NCBI GenBank assembly: GCA_002256005.1
Contig: NKIQ01000004.1
Location: 40,451-104,450, forward strand
Length of the DNA: 64,000 nucleotides
Origin: Alphaproteobacteria bacterium PA4
GTDB taxonomy: Bacteria > Pseudomonadota > Alphaproteobacteria > Sphingomonadales > Sphingomonadaceae
Reading direction: 5' to 3'
Part shown: piece by piece, positions 17,770 to 28,813 of the stretch
How positions within the stretch are numbered: the stretch's first letter is position 1
Layout: every line of letters starts with the position of its first letter
Program-made: the position numbers and the translations under genes
The notes under the pieces: generated by a model
Told to the model about the DNA's origin: nothing
What the model saw: only the letters and a program-made list of their open reading frames with translations
Database searches by the model: none

Positions 17770-18364
17770 GCGCCGGCAGCAGTGGCAGCAGCAGCCGGAA
17801 CGCCCGCGCGCGATGGTTGTCGGCTTCTTTCTCGTCGCGCGAGATCTCGCCGAAGGTGCGGCTCTTGCCGTCCATCACGAACATCGGATCATAGCCGAAG
17901 CCATTGTCGCCGCGCGGCGGCCAGACCAGCCGGCCGTCGACCCGGCCCTCGACGCTTTCGACATGGCCGTCCGGCCAGGCCAGGGTCAGCGCGCAGATGA
18001 AGTGCGCGGTGCGCGGGCCGTCGCTGCCCATCGCCGTGTTGACCTTGGCCATGGCAGCGGCGAAGTCCTTGGTCGCGCCGGCCCAGCGCGCCGAATAGAT
18101 GCCGGGCGCACCGCCGAGCACATCGACGCACAGCCCCGAATCATCGGCCAGCGCCGGCAGGCCCGAGGCCGTCGCCGCCGCCAGCGCCTTTAATTCGGCA
18201 TTGGCGATGAAGGTCATGCCGGTCTCCTCCGGCTCGGGCAGGCCGAGGTCGCCGGCGGACACGACATCCAGCCCATGTGGCCCCAGCAGTTCGGCGAGTT
18301 CGACGACCTTGCCGGGGTTGTGCGTCGCCAGCACCAGCCGGCCGGGGGCGAGGACGCGCTGCAT
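17762..18364 (-). CDS. rdgB: dITP/XTP pyrophosphatase (RdgB/HAM1)
   Basis: A 200-residue house-cleaning nucleotidase that hydrolyses dITP, ITP and XTP to monophosphates. Seen: N-terminal LATHNPGK, metal-binding [31 protein letters not shown] and the C-terminal HRARAF. Usual family length. It starts 1 base after the end of rph, and its stop overlaps hemW, giving an rph-rdgB-hemW operon, a frequent alphaproteobacterial order. Confidence 0.96.
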   Translation of the reverse strand: MQRVLAPGRLVLATHNPGKVVELAELLGPHGLDVVSAGDLGLPEPEETGMTFIANAELKALAAATASGLPALADDSGLCVDVLGGAPGIYSARWAGATKDFAAAMAKVNTAMGSDGPRTAHFICALTLAWPDGHVESVEGRVDGRLVWPPRGDNGFGYDPMFVMDGKSRTFGEISRDEKEADNHRARAFRLLLPLLPARG

Positions 18365-18365
18365 C

Positions 18366-19082
18366 TCAGCGGCCCGTCGCCTTCAGCTGCGCTGCGAACA
18401 CGTCGTTGCAGCCGATGCGCGCCAACCGCAGCAGGCGCAGCAGGGTTTCCTCGTCGAACGGCGCGCCTTCGGCGGTGGCCTGGACTTCCACCATGCCACC
18501 GCTGCTGGTCAGTACGAAATTGGCGTCGGTGCCGGCGTCCGAATCCTCGATGTAATCGAGATCGAGGACCGGCTGGCCGTCATGCACGCCGCAGCTGATC
18601 GCCGCCACCTGTGTGGCCAGCGGGTCGGCCATTCCGGGGTTGGCCGCCATGATGCCGTCGATGGCCAGCCGCAGCGCCACCCAGGCGCCGGAGATCGACG
18701 CGGTGCGGGTGCCGCCATCGGCCTGGATGACATCGCAATCGAGGGTGATCTGGCGCTCGCCGAGCGCCTTCAGATCGGTGACGGCGCGCAAGCTGCGCCC
18801 GATCAAGCGCTGGATTTCCTGCGTGCGGCCGGACTGCTTGCCCTTGGCGGCCTCGCGCGAGCCGCGGGTGTGGGTGGCGCGCGGCAGCATGCCATATTCG
18901 GCCGTCACCCAGCCCGAGCCCTTGCCGCGCAGCCAGGGCGGCAGCCGTTCCTCGACACTCGCCGTCACCAGCACATGGGTCTGGCCGAACTTGACGAGGC
19001 AGGAGCCCTCGGCATGTGCCGAAAAGCCGGGGATCATCTCGATGGTGCGCATCTGGTCGGGGGCGCGGCCGCTGGGGCGCAT
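18366..19082 (-). CDS. rph: Ribonuclease PH
   Basis: A 238-residue phosphorolytic 3'-5' exoribonuclease trimming tRNA 3' ends. It begins [10 protein letters not shown], and carries [19 protein letters not shown], the substrate-binding [14 protein letters not shown] and the phosphate site near [11 protein letters not shown]. Full length. AAGGA lies about 8 bases before ATG 19082. It is the first gene of the minus-strand rph-rdgB-hemW operon. Confidence 0.97.
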   Translation of the reverse strand: MRPSGRAPDQMRTIEMIPGFSAHAEGSCLVKFGQTHVLVTASVEERLPPWLRGKGSGWVTAEYGMLPRATHTRGSREAAKGKQSGRTQEIQRLIGRSLRAVTDLKALGERQITLDCDVIQADGGTRTASISGAWVALRLAIDGIMAANPGMADPLATQVAAISCGVHDGQPVLDLDYIEDSDAGTDANFVLTSSGGMVEVQATAEGAPFDEETLLRLLRLARIGCNDVFAAQLKATGR

Positions 19083-19167
19083 GGGGCAGGTCCTTTATTG
19101 TGTTGTGCCGGTCCTAGCCGGGGGGAAGCCCCCTGTCACCCGGCATCGCTGCTGCTAAACCAGCACG

Positions 19168-19662
19168 ATGACCGACATCCTGTTCCGCGCCGCCCTGCCC
19201 GATGAACTGCCGGCGATCATCGCGCTGCTGCAGGACGATGTGCTCGGCCAGCGCCGCGAGGCCGACGCCGGCGACCCGGCCTATCGCGCCGCCTTCGATG
19301 CCATCGCCGCCGATCCCAACCAGATTCTGGTGGTGGCGATTGCCAACGAACGCGTCGTCGGCACCATGCAATTGTCCTTCCTGCCTGGCCTGTCACGGCG
19401 TGGCGCCTGGCGCTGCCAGATCGAGGCGGTGCGCGTCGCCGCCGCGCTGCGCAGTGCCGGCATCGGCGCCCGCATGATCGGCTGGGCCATCGACCGCGCC
19501 CGCGAGCGCAGCTGTGCCCAGGTCCAGCTGACCACCGACCGGCAACGGCTTGACGCGCACCGCTTCTACGACCGGCTGGGGTTTGCGGCCTCGCATTTCG
19601 GCTACAAGCTGGTTCTGCCGGTTGTCGCGGAGTCCCCGGACAGCGCGCCTGCGGCGGATTGA
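19168..19662 (+). CDS. GNAT family N-acetyltransferase
   Basis: A 164-residue GCN5-related acetyltransferase. The acetyl-CoA pyrophosphate loop is RSAGIGARMI (R/Q-x-x-G-x-G/A type), preceded by the strand IEAVRVAA; the C-terminal HRFYDRLGF is typical of small-molecule acetyltransferases (PhnO/antibiotic-like). The acceptor is unknown. It is divergent from rph (85 bases between starts) and convergent with the VOC gene, so probably a single-gene unit. Confidence 0.85.
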   Translation: MTDILFRAALPDELPAIIALLQDDVLGQRREADAGDPAYRAAFDAIAADPNQILVVAIANERVVGTMQLSFLPGLSRRGAWRCQIEAVRVAAALRSAGIGARMIGWAIDRARERSCAQVQLTTDRQRLDAHRFYDRLGFAASHFGYKLVLPVVAESPDSAPAAD

Positions 19663-19720
19663 GGGGAGGCGCCGGCCGATTGCACGGGACGCGCTGCCTG
19701 CCATTGGCTGCCGAGGGCCG

Positions 19721-20104
19721 TTATTCGCGTCGGCCGTCCAGACGCCAGGGCGGGAAATGCTGGTTGCGGCCCGGGGAAAACAGGATGATGCGGTTGCCGT
19801 CCGGGTCCCGGATGGCGGCAGTACGCCACAGATAGCTCTGGTCGGTGGGTGCTGTGTCGAAGATGAGGCCGCGTGCCTCGGCCGCAGCGAAATCCGCATC
19901 GACATCGGTGCAGCAGAGATGCACCTCGGCGCTGCCGACCTGGCCATCCCTGGCGACTTCCACCGATAGGGTGCTGGTGTCGTCGACGGCAAAGCGGGCG
20001 TAGCGCGGATAGGCGCGGACGATAAGGGTGAGACCGAGCCGTTCGTAGAAGGCGATGGCGACCGCGAGGTCGCTGACCGGCAGAGTGACATGGTTGAGGC
20101 GCAT
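19721..20104 (-). CDS. VOC superfamily (glyoxalase-like) protein
   Basis: A 127-residue protein of the glyoxalase/bleomycin-resistance/dioxygenase superfamily with paired beta-alpha-beta-beta-beta modules: LNHVTLPVSDL at the N-terminus, HLCCTDVDADFAAA in the second half and RDPDGNRIILFSPG at the end. Metal ligands probably include His5 and a late Glu or His, but activity cannot be assigned. ATG 20104 is preferred over ATG 20110 because GGGAG sits about 7 bases before it and only about 1 base before the other. Confidence 0.8.
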   Translation of the reverse strand: MRLNHVTLPVSDLAVAIAFYERLGLTLIVRAYPRYARFAVDDTSTLSVEVARDGQVGSAEVHLCCTDVDADFAAAEARGLIFDTAPTDQSYLWRTAAIRDPDGNRIILFSPGRNQHFPPWRLDGRRE

Positions 20105-20240
20105 GGACATTCTCCCGACCCATGCCGGCCCGCCGGCCCCGCCAGTGGGGTTGGCGCCGAAATACCGCCAGCCGTGCGCTGCCGTCAACGCCACCGCGGA
20201 TGCTTGTCCGCCGCGGCATTCGGCGGCATCACTGTCGGCG

Positions 20241-21005
20241 ATGTCCAGTCTCCAGCTCGCCGGAACCTATGATCGCCATGTCGCGGCCAGTGTCGCGCGC
20301 ATCCGCGAGAATGTGCTGGATTGGGAACATCTGCCGGCGCTGCATGCCGGCAGCTTCGCTGCCTGCGAGCTGGTCGATATGGATGCGGATGGCTGGCGGG
20401 TGCGGCTGACGGCGGCGGGTGACAGTCGGCCGCAGACCCTGAAACTCTATATCGCCGCCGATACCAGCCAATACCGTGTCGTTACGGAAGCCGGCCCCGG
20501 CGAGACCAGCGAAATCCGCGTCACCGTCCGTGAAACCGGGCCGCACGCGGCGCGCGTCCATGTCGAATATCATGTGCCGGTCAGTGATCCGGCGATGCTG
20601 GCAATGATCGGCAAGGGCTTTGTCGCCATTTATGAACGCTTGTGGGACGAGGATGAGGCGATGATGCAGGCGCGCGAGGCAGCGCTGACGCCACGCCCGC
20701 GCGCGCTCGACCGTGTCGATCTCGGCCCCGAGGTCGACCTTGTCCTCCCGCGCGACTTCGACCTTGGCAGCGGTCGATTCCGCCTTGTCCGCCACAGGGG
20801 CGGGTTGCTGGCCCACAGCCGTGTCTGCCCGCACTGGCTCGGGCCGCTCGATGTGCCGATCGATGCCGATGGCTGTCTGACCTGCCCCTGGCACGGTTAC
20901 CGCTTCGATGCCGCGACCGGGCGAAGCGCCGATGGCCGGACGCTGCGGCTGGCCGCGGCGCCGACTATCACCATCGAAGCCGGGCAGGTGATCGCGTGCG
21001 CGTAA
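20241..21005 (+). CDS. Rieske [2Fe-2S] protein
   Basis: A 254-residue protein whose C-terminal third is a Rieske domain: CPHWLGPL and CPWHGYRF supply the two Cys and two His cluster ligands. The N-terminal part (about 1-160) resembles the lipid/SRPBCC-like region seen in some Rieske-containing proteins, without clear catalytic residues or the mononuclear-iron triad of ring-hydroxylating oxygenases. Start at ATG 20241 is a choice; the frame is open further upstream. Its stop overlaps a transferase gene by 10 bases, and a second transferase follows, so the three are one unit. Role unknown. Confidence 0.75.
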   Translation: MSSLQLAGTYDRHVAASVARIRENVLDWEHLPALHAGSFAACELVDMDADGWRVRLTAAGDSRPQTLKLYIAADTSQYRVVTEAGPGETSEIRVTVRETGPHAARVHVEYHVPVSDPAMLAMIGKGFVAIYERLWDEDEAMMQAREAALTPRPRALDRVDLGPEVDLVLPRDFDLGSGRFRLVRHRGGLLAHSRVCPHWLGPLDVPIDADGCLTCPWHGYRFDAATGRSADGRTLRLAAAPTITIEAGQVIACA

Positions 21006-21553
21006 GCCTGTTCACCCGCTGGCCCGAAGCCGGCAAGGCCAAGACGCGGCTGATCCCGGCGCTGGGGCCGCAGGGTGCCGCCGACCTGCACAGGCGGCTG
21101 ACCGAGCGGACGGTGGCGACGGTGCGCGCGGCCGGGTTGGCGCTGGAGATCCGCAGCACCGGCGCCGAACCGGCGGCGTTTCGCGACTGGCTGGGGGTGG
21201 AAAATGTTGTCGATCAGGGGGAAGGCGACCTTGGCGAGCGCCTGGCCCGCACCGCCGAAACGCTGCCGGTGCTGCTGCTCGGTGCTGATGTTCCGGGGCT
21301 GATGTCGCAGCATCTGCGCGATGCGGCGACCGCGCTTGCCGCTTCGCCCGCCGTCATCGGCCCGGCTGAGGACGGCGGTTACTGGCTGCTCGGGCTGTCA
21401 GCGCCGATGCCGGAGCTGTTCAGCGACATGGCCTGGGGAACAGATGCCGTTCTGGCGACCACTCTGGCGCGATTGCCGCCCGAAACCCCGCAGTTCGCCA
21501 CCCTGTCCGATCTCGATACCCCCGAAGACCTTGCCCGCTGGCCCGGCCTGTGA
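20996..21553 (+). CDS. DUF2064 / TIGR04282-like nucleotidyl- or glycosyltransferase
   Basis: A 185-residue GT-A-like protein of the DUF2064 group (called rSAM/selenodomain-associated transferase 1 in TIGR04282). Seen: N-terminal TRWPEAGKAKTRLIP, LLLGADVPGL with the metal-binding Asp, and GPAEDGGYWLLGL. GTG 20996 overlaps the Rieske gene. The family normally sits beside TIGR04283, as here. Substrates are not known. Confidence 0.85.
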   Translation: MRVSLFTRWPEAGKAKTRLIPALGPQGAADLHRRLTERTVATVRAAGLALEIRSTGAEPAAFRDWLGVENVVDQGEGDLGERLARTAETLPVLLLGADVPGLMSQHLRDAATALAASPAVIGPAEDGGYWLLGLSAPMPELFSDMAWGTDAVLATTLARLPPETPQFATLSDLDTPEDLARWPGL

Positions 21554-22287
21554 CGATCGCGCCGGACGTTGCCATCGTCATCCCGATGCTCAACGAGGCC
21601 GCGGCGCTGCCGCGTCTCGCGCGCTGCCTCGCGGCGCTGGAACCGCGCCCGGCCGAAATCGTCTGCGTCGACGGTGGCAGCGATGATGATAGCGTGGCGG
21701 TGGCGCGGTCGCTCGGCTTGCGGGTCATTACGGCGCCCCGTGGCCGCGCCCGGCAATGCAACGCCGGCGCCGCTGCCACGACCGCCCCGATCATCCTGTT
21801 CCTGCACGCCGACACCTGGCTGCCCGATGACGGCGTCGCGGTGGCGGCGGCGACCATGGCCGATCCGCGCACGGTGCTGGCCGGCTTCACCGCCATCCTC
21901 GCCGGGCCGGACAAGACCCGCTGGGTGACGACGGCGCACAATTGGCTGAAAACCTGGTATGCGCCGGCGCTGTTCCGGCCCTGGCTGTTCGTGCGCGGTG
22001 GGCGGTTGCTGTTCGGCGACCATGCCATGTTCGTGCGGCGCCGCGCCTTCACCGCCATCGGCGGCTTCGATGCAGCGCTGGCCGTGATGGAGGAAGCCGA
22101 TCTCTGCGTCCGCATCGTGCCGCACGGCCGCACGCGTCTGCTCAGCCGCACCGTCACCACTTCGGATCGTCGTATCGCCGCCTGGGGGGAATGGCGGGCG
22201 AACTGGATCTATCTGAAGGTCGGCATCCGCTGGGGGCTGGGTCTGCGGCTGAAGACGCTGGGCAAGCTCTATCCGGACGTGCGGTAG
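21550..22287 (+). CDS. TIGR04283-like family 2 glycosyltransferase
   Basis: A 245-residue GT2 glycosyltransferase (rSAM/selenodomain-associated transferase 2). Seen: VIPMLNEAAALP, CVDGGSDD, GRARQCNAGA, LFLHADTWLP (D-x-D-like metal site) and GGFDAALAVMEEADLC. GTG 21550 overlaps the DUF2064 stop (GTGA). Together with the Rieske gene it forms a three-gene unit that runs convergently into ahpF. Confidence 0.88.
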   Translation: MTIAPDVAIVIPMLNEAAALPRLARCLAALEPRPAEIVCVDGGSDDDSVAVARSLGLRVITAPRGRARQCNAGAAATTAPIILFLHADTWLPDDGVAVAAATMADPRTVLAGFTAILAGPDKTRWVTTAHNWLKTWYAPALFRPWLFVRGGRLLFGDHAMFVRRRAFTAIGGFDAALAVMEEADLCVRIVPHGRTRLLSRTVTTSDRRIAAWGEWRANWIYLKVGIRWGLGLRLKTLGKLYPDVR

Positions 22288-22291
22288 CGCA

Positions 22292-23875
22292 TCAGGCGGC
22301 GAGCGCCTCGGCCTCCGCCGGTGCCAGCCGGATCAGATAGTCGAACGCCGACAGCGCTGCCTTCGAACCTTCACCCATGGCGATGACGATCTGCTTGAAC
22401 GGCACGGTCGTCACGTCACCCGCGGCGAACACGCCGGGGATCGAGGTGGCGCAATGACCGTCGATCTCGATCTCGCCATGCGGACTGAGCGCGATGTCGC
22501 CCTTCAGCCATTCGGTATTGGGAACAAGGCCGATCTGGACGAAAATACCCTCCAGCGCCACGCTGTGCAGCGTGTCGCTGTTGCGGTCCTTGTAAACCAA
22601 CCCGGTGACCTTCTCGCCATCGCCCGTCACTTCGGTGGTCAGCGCCGAGGTCAGCACCGTGACGTTGGGCAAGCTGCGCAGCTTCCTCTGCAGCACTTCA
22701 TCGGCGCGCAACTGGCTGTCGAATTCGATCAGCGTGACATGCGCGACGATGCCGGCGAGGTCGATCGCCGCCTCGACGCCGCTGTTGCCGCCGCCGATCA
22801 CTGCGGTGCGCTTGCCCTTGTAGAGCGGTCCGTCGCAGTGCGGGCAATAGGCGACGCCCTTGTTGCGATAGGCATCTTCGCCCGGCACGTTCATCTGCCG
22901 CCAGCGCGCGCCGGTGGTCAGAATGACGGTGCGCGCCTTCAGCGTCGCGCCGCTGGCCAGCTGCAACTGGTGCAGGCCGTCGGCGTGCGTCGCCGGCACC
23001 AGCTTTGTCGCCGTCTGCAAGTTCATGATGTCGACGTCATAGTCGCGGACATGGCGCTCCAGATCGGCGGCCAGCTTGGGGCCTTCGGTATGCTGGACCG
23101 AGGTGAAATTCTCGATGCCCATCGTGTCGAGCACCTGGCCGCCGAAGCGTTCGGCGGCGATGCCGGTGCGGATGCCCTTGCGCGCCGTATAGATGGCGGC
23201 TGCCGCGCCGGCGGGGCCACCGCCGACGATCAGCACGTCGAAGGCGTCCTTGGCGTCGATCCGGGCGGCGGCGCGGGTGACAGCGCCGCTGTCGAGCTTC
23301 GCGACGATCTGTTCCAGCTCCATGCGGCCGGAACCGAAGACCTCGTCATTGAGGAACACCATCGGCACCGCCATGACCTTGCGGGCCTCGACTTCGGCCT
23401 GGAACAGCGCGCCGTCGATGGCAGTGTGGGTGATGCGCGGGTTGAGCACGGCCATCAGGTTCAGCGCCTGCACCACATCGGGGCAGTTCTGGCACGACAG
23501 CGAGAAATAGGTTTCGAAGTGGAAATCCCCGTCCAGGCCGCGGACCTGCTCGAGCAATTCCGGCGCCGCCTTCGACGGGTGGCCGCCGACCTGCAGCAGC
23601 GCCAGCACCAGCGAGGTGAACTCATGACCCATCGGGATGCCAGCGAAACGCACGGCGACTTCGCTGCCATCACGGCGGATTTCGAAGCTGGGGACGCGGG
23701 CATCATGGCCGCCGGCATCATAGCGAACCTTGTCCGACAGACTGGCGATTTCGGCCAGCAGTGCGGCGAGTTCGGTGGATTTGGCGCCACCGTCCAGACT
23801 CGCCACCAGCGTGATGGGCTGGCGGATGTTGGCGAGATAGGCCGACAGCTGCTGCTTCAGATTGGCGTCGAGCAT
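22292..23875 (-). CDS. ahpF: Alkyl hydroperoxide reductase subunit F
   Basis: A 527-residue flavoprotein disulfide reductase that passes NADH electrons to AhpC. The N-terminal domain has tandem thioredoxin folds with redox CQNCPD; then FAD motif [14 protein letters not shown] motif [10 protein letters not shown] and redox disulfide CPHC in YCPHCDGP. Full length. AGGAG stands about 7 bases before ATG 23875. It follows ahpC in the same direction with a 69-base gap that holds a perfect 12-bp hairpin. Confidence 0.97.
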   Translation of the reverse strand: MLDANLKQQLSAYLANIRQPITLVASLDGGAKSTELAALLAEIASLSDKVRYDAGGHDARVPSFEIRRDGSEVAVRFAGIPMGHEFTSLVLALLQVGGHPSKAAPELLEQVRGLDGDFHFETYFSLSCQNCPDVVQALNLMAVLNPRITHTAIDGALFQAEVEARKVMAVPMVFLNDEVFGSGRMELEQIVAKLDSGAVTRAAARIDAKDAFDVLIVGGGPAGAAAAIYTARKGIRTGIAAERFGGQVLDTMGIENFTSVQHTEGPKLAADLERHVRDYDVDIMNLQTATKLVPATHADGLHQLQLASGATLKARTVILTTGARWRQMNVPGEDAYRNKGVAYCPHCDGPLYKGKRTAVIGGGNSGVEAAIDLAGIVAHVTLIEFDSQLRADEVLQRKLRSLPNVTVLTSALTTEVTGDGEKVTGLVYKDRNSDTLHSVALEGIFVQIGLVPNTEWLKGDIALSPHGEIEIDGHCATSIPGVFAAGDVTTVPFKQIVIAMGEGSKAALSAFDYLIRLAPAEAEALAA

Positions 23876-23896
23876 GGGGAGACTCCTGTGGGGAAA

Positions 23897-23927
23897 CCGT
23901 GGCGGGCCGGGGGCTGGCCCGCCACGG
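23897..23927 (-). terminator. Hairpin between ahpC and ahpF, probable attenuator
   Basis: A perfect 12-bp stem (CCGTGGCGGGCC and its complement; arms 23897-23908 and 23916-23927) with a 7-base loop. On the minus strand it is followed by TTTCCCC, only a short T-run, so partial termination or protection of the ahpC mRNA 3' end is likelier than full stop. AhpC is needed in excess of AhpF. Confidence 0.6.
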
Positions 23928-23944
23928 AACCGGATGGTCGGGGC

Positions 23945-24508
23945 TTAGATCTTGCCGACCAGGTCGAGCGACGGGGCGAGCGTCTTTTCGCCTTCCTGCC
24001 ACTTGGCCGGGCAGACTTCGCCGGGGTGGGCGGCGACATATTGCGCGGCCTTGATCTTGCGCAGCAGTTCCTTGGCATCGCGGCCGATGCCGCCGGCGGT
24101 GATTTCGACGATCTGGATCTTGCCGTCCGGATCGACGACGAAGGTGCCGCGATCGGCGAGGCCGACGGCTTCGATCAGCACGTCGAAATTGCGGCTGATG
24201 GTCAGCGTCGGGTCACCCACCATGGTATATTTGATCTTGCCGATGGCCGGCGAGGTGTCGGACCAGGCCTTGTGGGCGAAATGGGTGTCGGTCGACACGC
24301 TGTAGATCTCGACGCCCAGCGCCTGGAATTCGGCGTAGTTGTCGGCCAGGTCTTCCAGCTCGGTCGGGCAGACGAAGGTGAAGTCGGCCGGGTAGAAGAA
24401 CACCACCGACCATTTGCCGCGCAGATCGGCGTCGGTGACGGTCAGAAACTTGCCGTCCTTGTAGGCCATGGCGGAAAACGGCTTGATGGTCGAATCGATC
24501 AGCGACAT
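23945..24508 (-). CDS. ahpC: Alkyl hydroperoxide reductase subunit C (peroxiredoxin)
   Basis: A 187-residue typical 2-Cys peroxiredoxin reducing H2O2 and organic peroxides. The peroxidatic Cys is in FTFVCPTE, and the resolving Cys in GEVCPAKW near the C-terminus. ATG 24508 has AGGAG 6-10 bases upstream. The frame is open further upstream but homology begins at MSLIDS. Upstream (24509-24630) is an AT-richer region with dyads that may bind a peroxide-responsive regulator. Confidence 0.98.
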   Translation of the reverse strand: MSLIDSTIKPFSAMAYKDGKFLTVTDADLRGKWSVVFFYPADFTFVCPTELEDLADNYAEFQALGVEIYSVSTDTHFAHKAWSDTSPAIGKIKYTMVGDPTLTISRNFDVLIEAVGLADRGTFVVDPDGKIQIVEITAGGIGRDAKELLRKIKAAQYVAAHPGEVCPAKWQEGEKTLAPSLDLVGKI

Positions 24509-24620
24509 GTGGTGGCTCCTGTGCCGGGTTGAACACAGGCTTCCTAGGCGGGGCGCCCGCCGCAATCCAATGAGTTTTTTGATGCAGCCCGATTGAGTGA
24601 ATCGATTGAAGGCGCGGCTG

Positions 24621-26869
<2,249 letters not shown>

Positions 26870-26873
<4 letters not shown>

Positions 26874-27727
26874 GCGCCTGGAAACTCGGTATCATCGGCG
26901 GCTCGGGGCTCTATGCGCTCGACGCGCTGGAGAATCCGCAATGGCAGACGGTCGAAACCCCTTGGGGCCAGCCCTCCGATGCCGTGCTGACCGGCAAGAT
27001 TGGTGGCGTCGAGCTGGTCTTCCTGCCTCGCCATGGCCGTGGCCATCGCGTGCCGCCGCATCTTCTCAACGTGCGTGCCAATATCGATGTGCTGAAGCGG
27101 CTGGGCTGCACCGATGTGCTGGCCATCTCGGCGGTCGGCTCGCTCAACGAAGCCATGGCGCCCGGCGATTTCGTCCTCGTCGACCAGATCATCGACCGCA
27201 CCAAGGGCCGGCCCTCGACCTTCTTCGAAACCGACATGGTCGCGCATGTGCCGATGGCCGATCCGGTCTGCCCGCGCCTGTCCGCCCTCGTCGCCACCGC
27301 CGCCCGCAGCGCCGGCGCGACCCTGCACACCCCTGCCACCTATCTCGCCATGGAAGGCCCGCAATTCTCCACCCGCGCCGAAAGCCGTCTTTATCGCCAA
27401 TGGGGCTGCGACGTCATCGGCATGACCGCGATGCCGGAAGCCAAACTCGCCCGCGAGGCGGAACTGCCTTACGCCCTGCTCGCCATGGTCACCGACTATG
27501 ACTGCTGGCACGAAGGCGGCGACGTCGACATCGCCGACATTTTGCGCGTCATGGCCGGCAATGCCGACATCGCGCGGCGGACGGTCGCGACGCTGGCGCG
27601 GCTGGTGCCGGCCGATCGTGCCGCCTCGCCCATCGACACGGTGCTGGATACGGCGCTGATCACCGCGCCGGAATTCCGCAACACGGCGCGGCTGGATGCG
27701 GTGATGCGGCGGGTTTTGGCAGGATAA
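26870..27727 (+). CDS. mtnP: S-methyl-5'-thioadenosine phosphorylase
   Basis: A 285-residue purine-nucleoside-phosphorylase-family enzyme cleaving methylthioadenosine to adenine and methylthioribose 1-phosphate. Seen: GIIGGSGLY at the N-terminus, LPRHGRGH (phosphate-binding), MEGPQFSTRAES and the base-binding VTDYDCWHE. ATG 26870 overlaps the preceding stop. The 69-base gap to bchI has no evident terminator, so read-through into bchIDO is possible. Confidence 0.96.
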
Positions 27728-27796
27728 GGGGCCTCCCTCCCCCCTGCGCTCGCCCGTCGCGCTTGCCGGTGACCGGCGGCGTGGTAAGGGACGGGC

Positions 27797-28813
27797 ATGA
27801 AAGCGCCTTTCCCTTTTTCGGCCATCGTCGGCCAATCCGAAATGAAGCAGGCCCTGTTGATGGCGGCGGTGGAGCCGCGGCTGGGCGGGGTGATGGTGTT
27901 CGGCGATCGCGGCACCGGCAAATCGACCGCGGTGCGCGCCCTGGCGGCGCTGCTGCCGCCGATGAAGATCGTCGCCGGTTGCCGCTATGGCTGCGCGCCG
28001 GCGGACACGACGCCTTGTCCCGATGATTGCCGCAAGACGGCCGGCAAGCATGTCGCCGAAGTGCCGGTGCCGTTCGTCGATCTGCCGTTGGGGGCAACCG
28101 AGGACCGGGTCGTCGGCAGCCTCGATCTGGAGCGGGCGCTGGCAACCGGCGAGAAGCGCTTCGAGCCCGGCCTGCTCGCCAAGGCCAATCGCGGCTTCCT
28201 CTATATCGACGAGATCAACTTGCTCGAGGATCATCTCGTCGACCTGCTGCTCGATGTGGCGGTGTCGGGGCAGAATCTGGTCGAGCGCGAGGGGCTGAGC
28301 ATCCGCCACGCGGCGCGCTTCATCCTCGTCGGCTCCGGCAATCCGGAAGAAGGCGAGTTGCGGCCGCAGCTGCTCGATCGCTTCGGCCTCAGCGTCGATG
28401 TGCGGACGCCGACCGATCTCGCCGACCGCATCGAGATCGTGAAGCGCTGTGATCGCTTCGATCGCGACCCTGTCGGCTTTGCCGCGCAGTTCGCCGATCA
28501 GGAAGCGGCGACGCTGGCCGGCATTGCCAAGGCGCGCAAGAAGCTCCCCGATGTGCAGGTGCCCGATGCCATGCTGGAGCTGGGCAGCCGGCTGTGCCAG
28601 GCAGTGGGCGCCGATGGCCTGCGCGGGGAATTGACGCTGCTGCGCGCGGCGCGGGCGACGGCGGCGCTGGCCGGCAAGAAGGCGGTGGCGCCGGTGCATG
28701 TCGGCGCGGTGGCGGCGCTGGCGCTGCGCCACCGGCTGCGCCGCAACGTGCTCGACGATACCGGCTCGACAACGCGCATCACCAGGGCGGTTGCCGAGCT
28801 CATCCCGGCGTGA
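27797..28813 (+). CDS. bchI: Magnesium chelatase ATPase subunit I
   Basis: A 338-residue AAA+ subunit of Mg-protoporphyrin IX chelatase, the first committed step to bacteriochlorophyll. Walker A GDRGTGKS at 36-43, Walker B FLYIDEINLL, arginine-finger region GNPEEGELRPQLLDRFG (sensor 1 and finger). AAGGGACGG precedes ATG 27797. Its stop overlaps the GTG of bchD. First gene of the photosynthesis block. Confidence 0.98.
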   Translation: MKAPFPFSAIVGQSEMKQALLMAAVEPRLGGVMVFGDRGTGKSTAVRALAALLPPMKIVAGCRYGCAPADTTPCPDDCRKTAGKHVAEVPVPFVDLPLGATEDRVVGSLDLERALATGEKRFEPGLLAKANRGFLYIDEINLLEDHLVDLLLDVAVSGQNLVEREGLSIRHAARFILVGSGNPEEGELRPQLLDRFGLSVDVRTPTDLADRIEIVKRCDRFDRDPVGFAAQFADQEAATLAGIAKARKKLPDVQVPDAMLELGSRLCQAVGADGLRGELTLLRAARATAALAGKKAVAPVHVGAVAALALRHRLRRNVLDDTGSTTRITRAVAELIPA

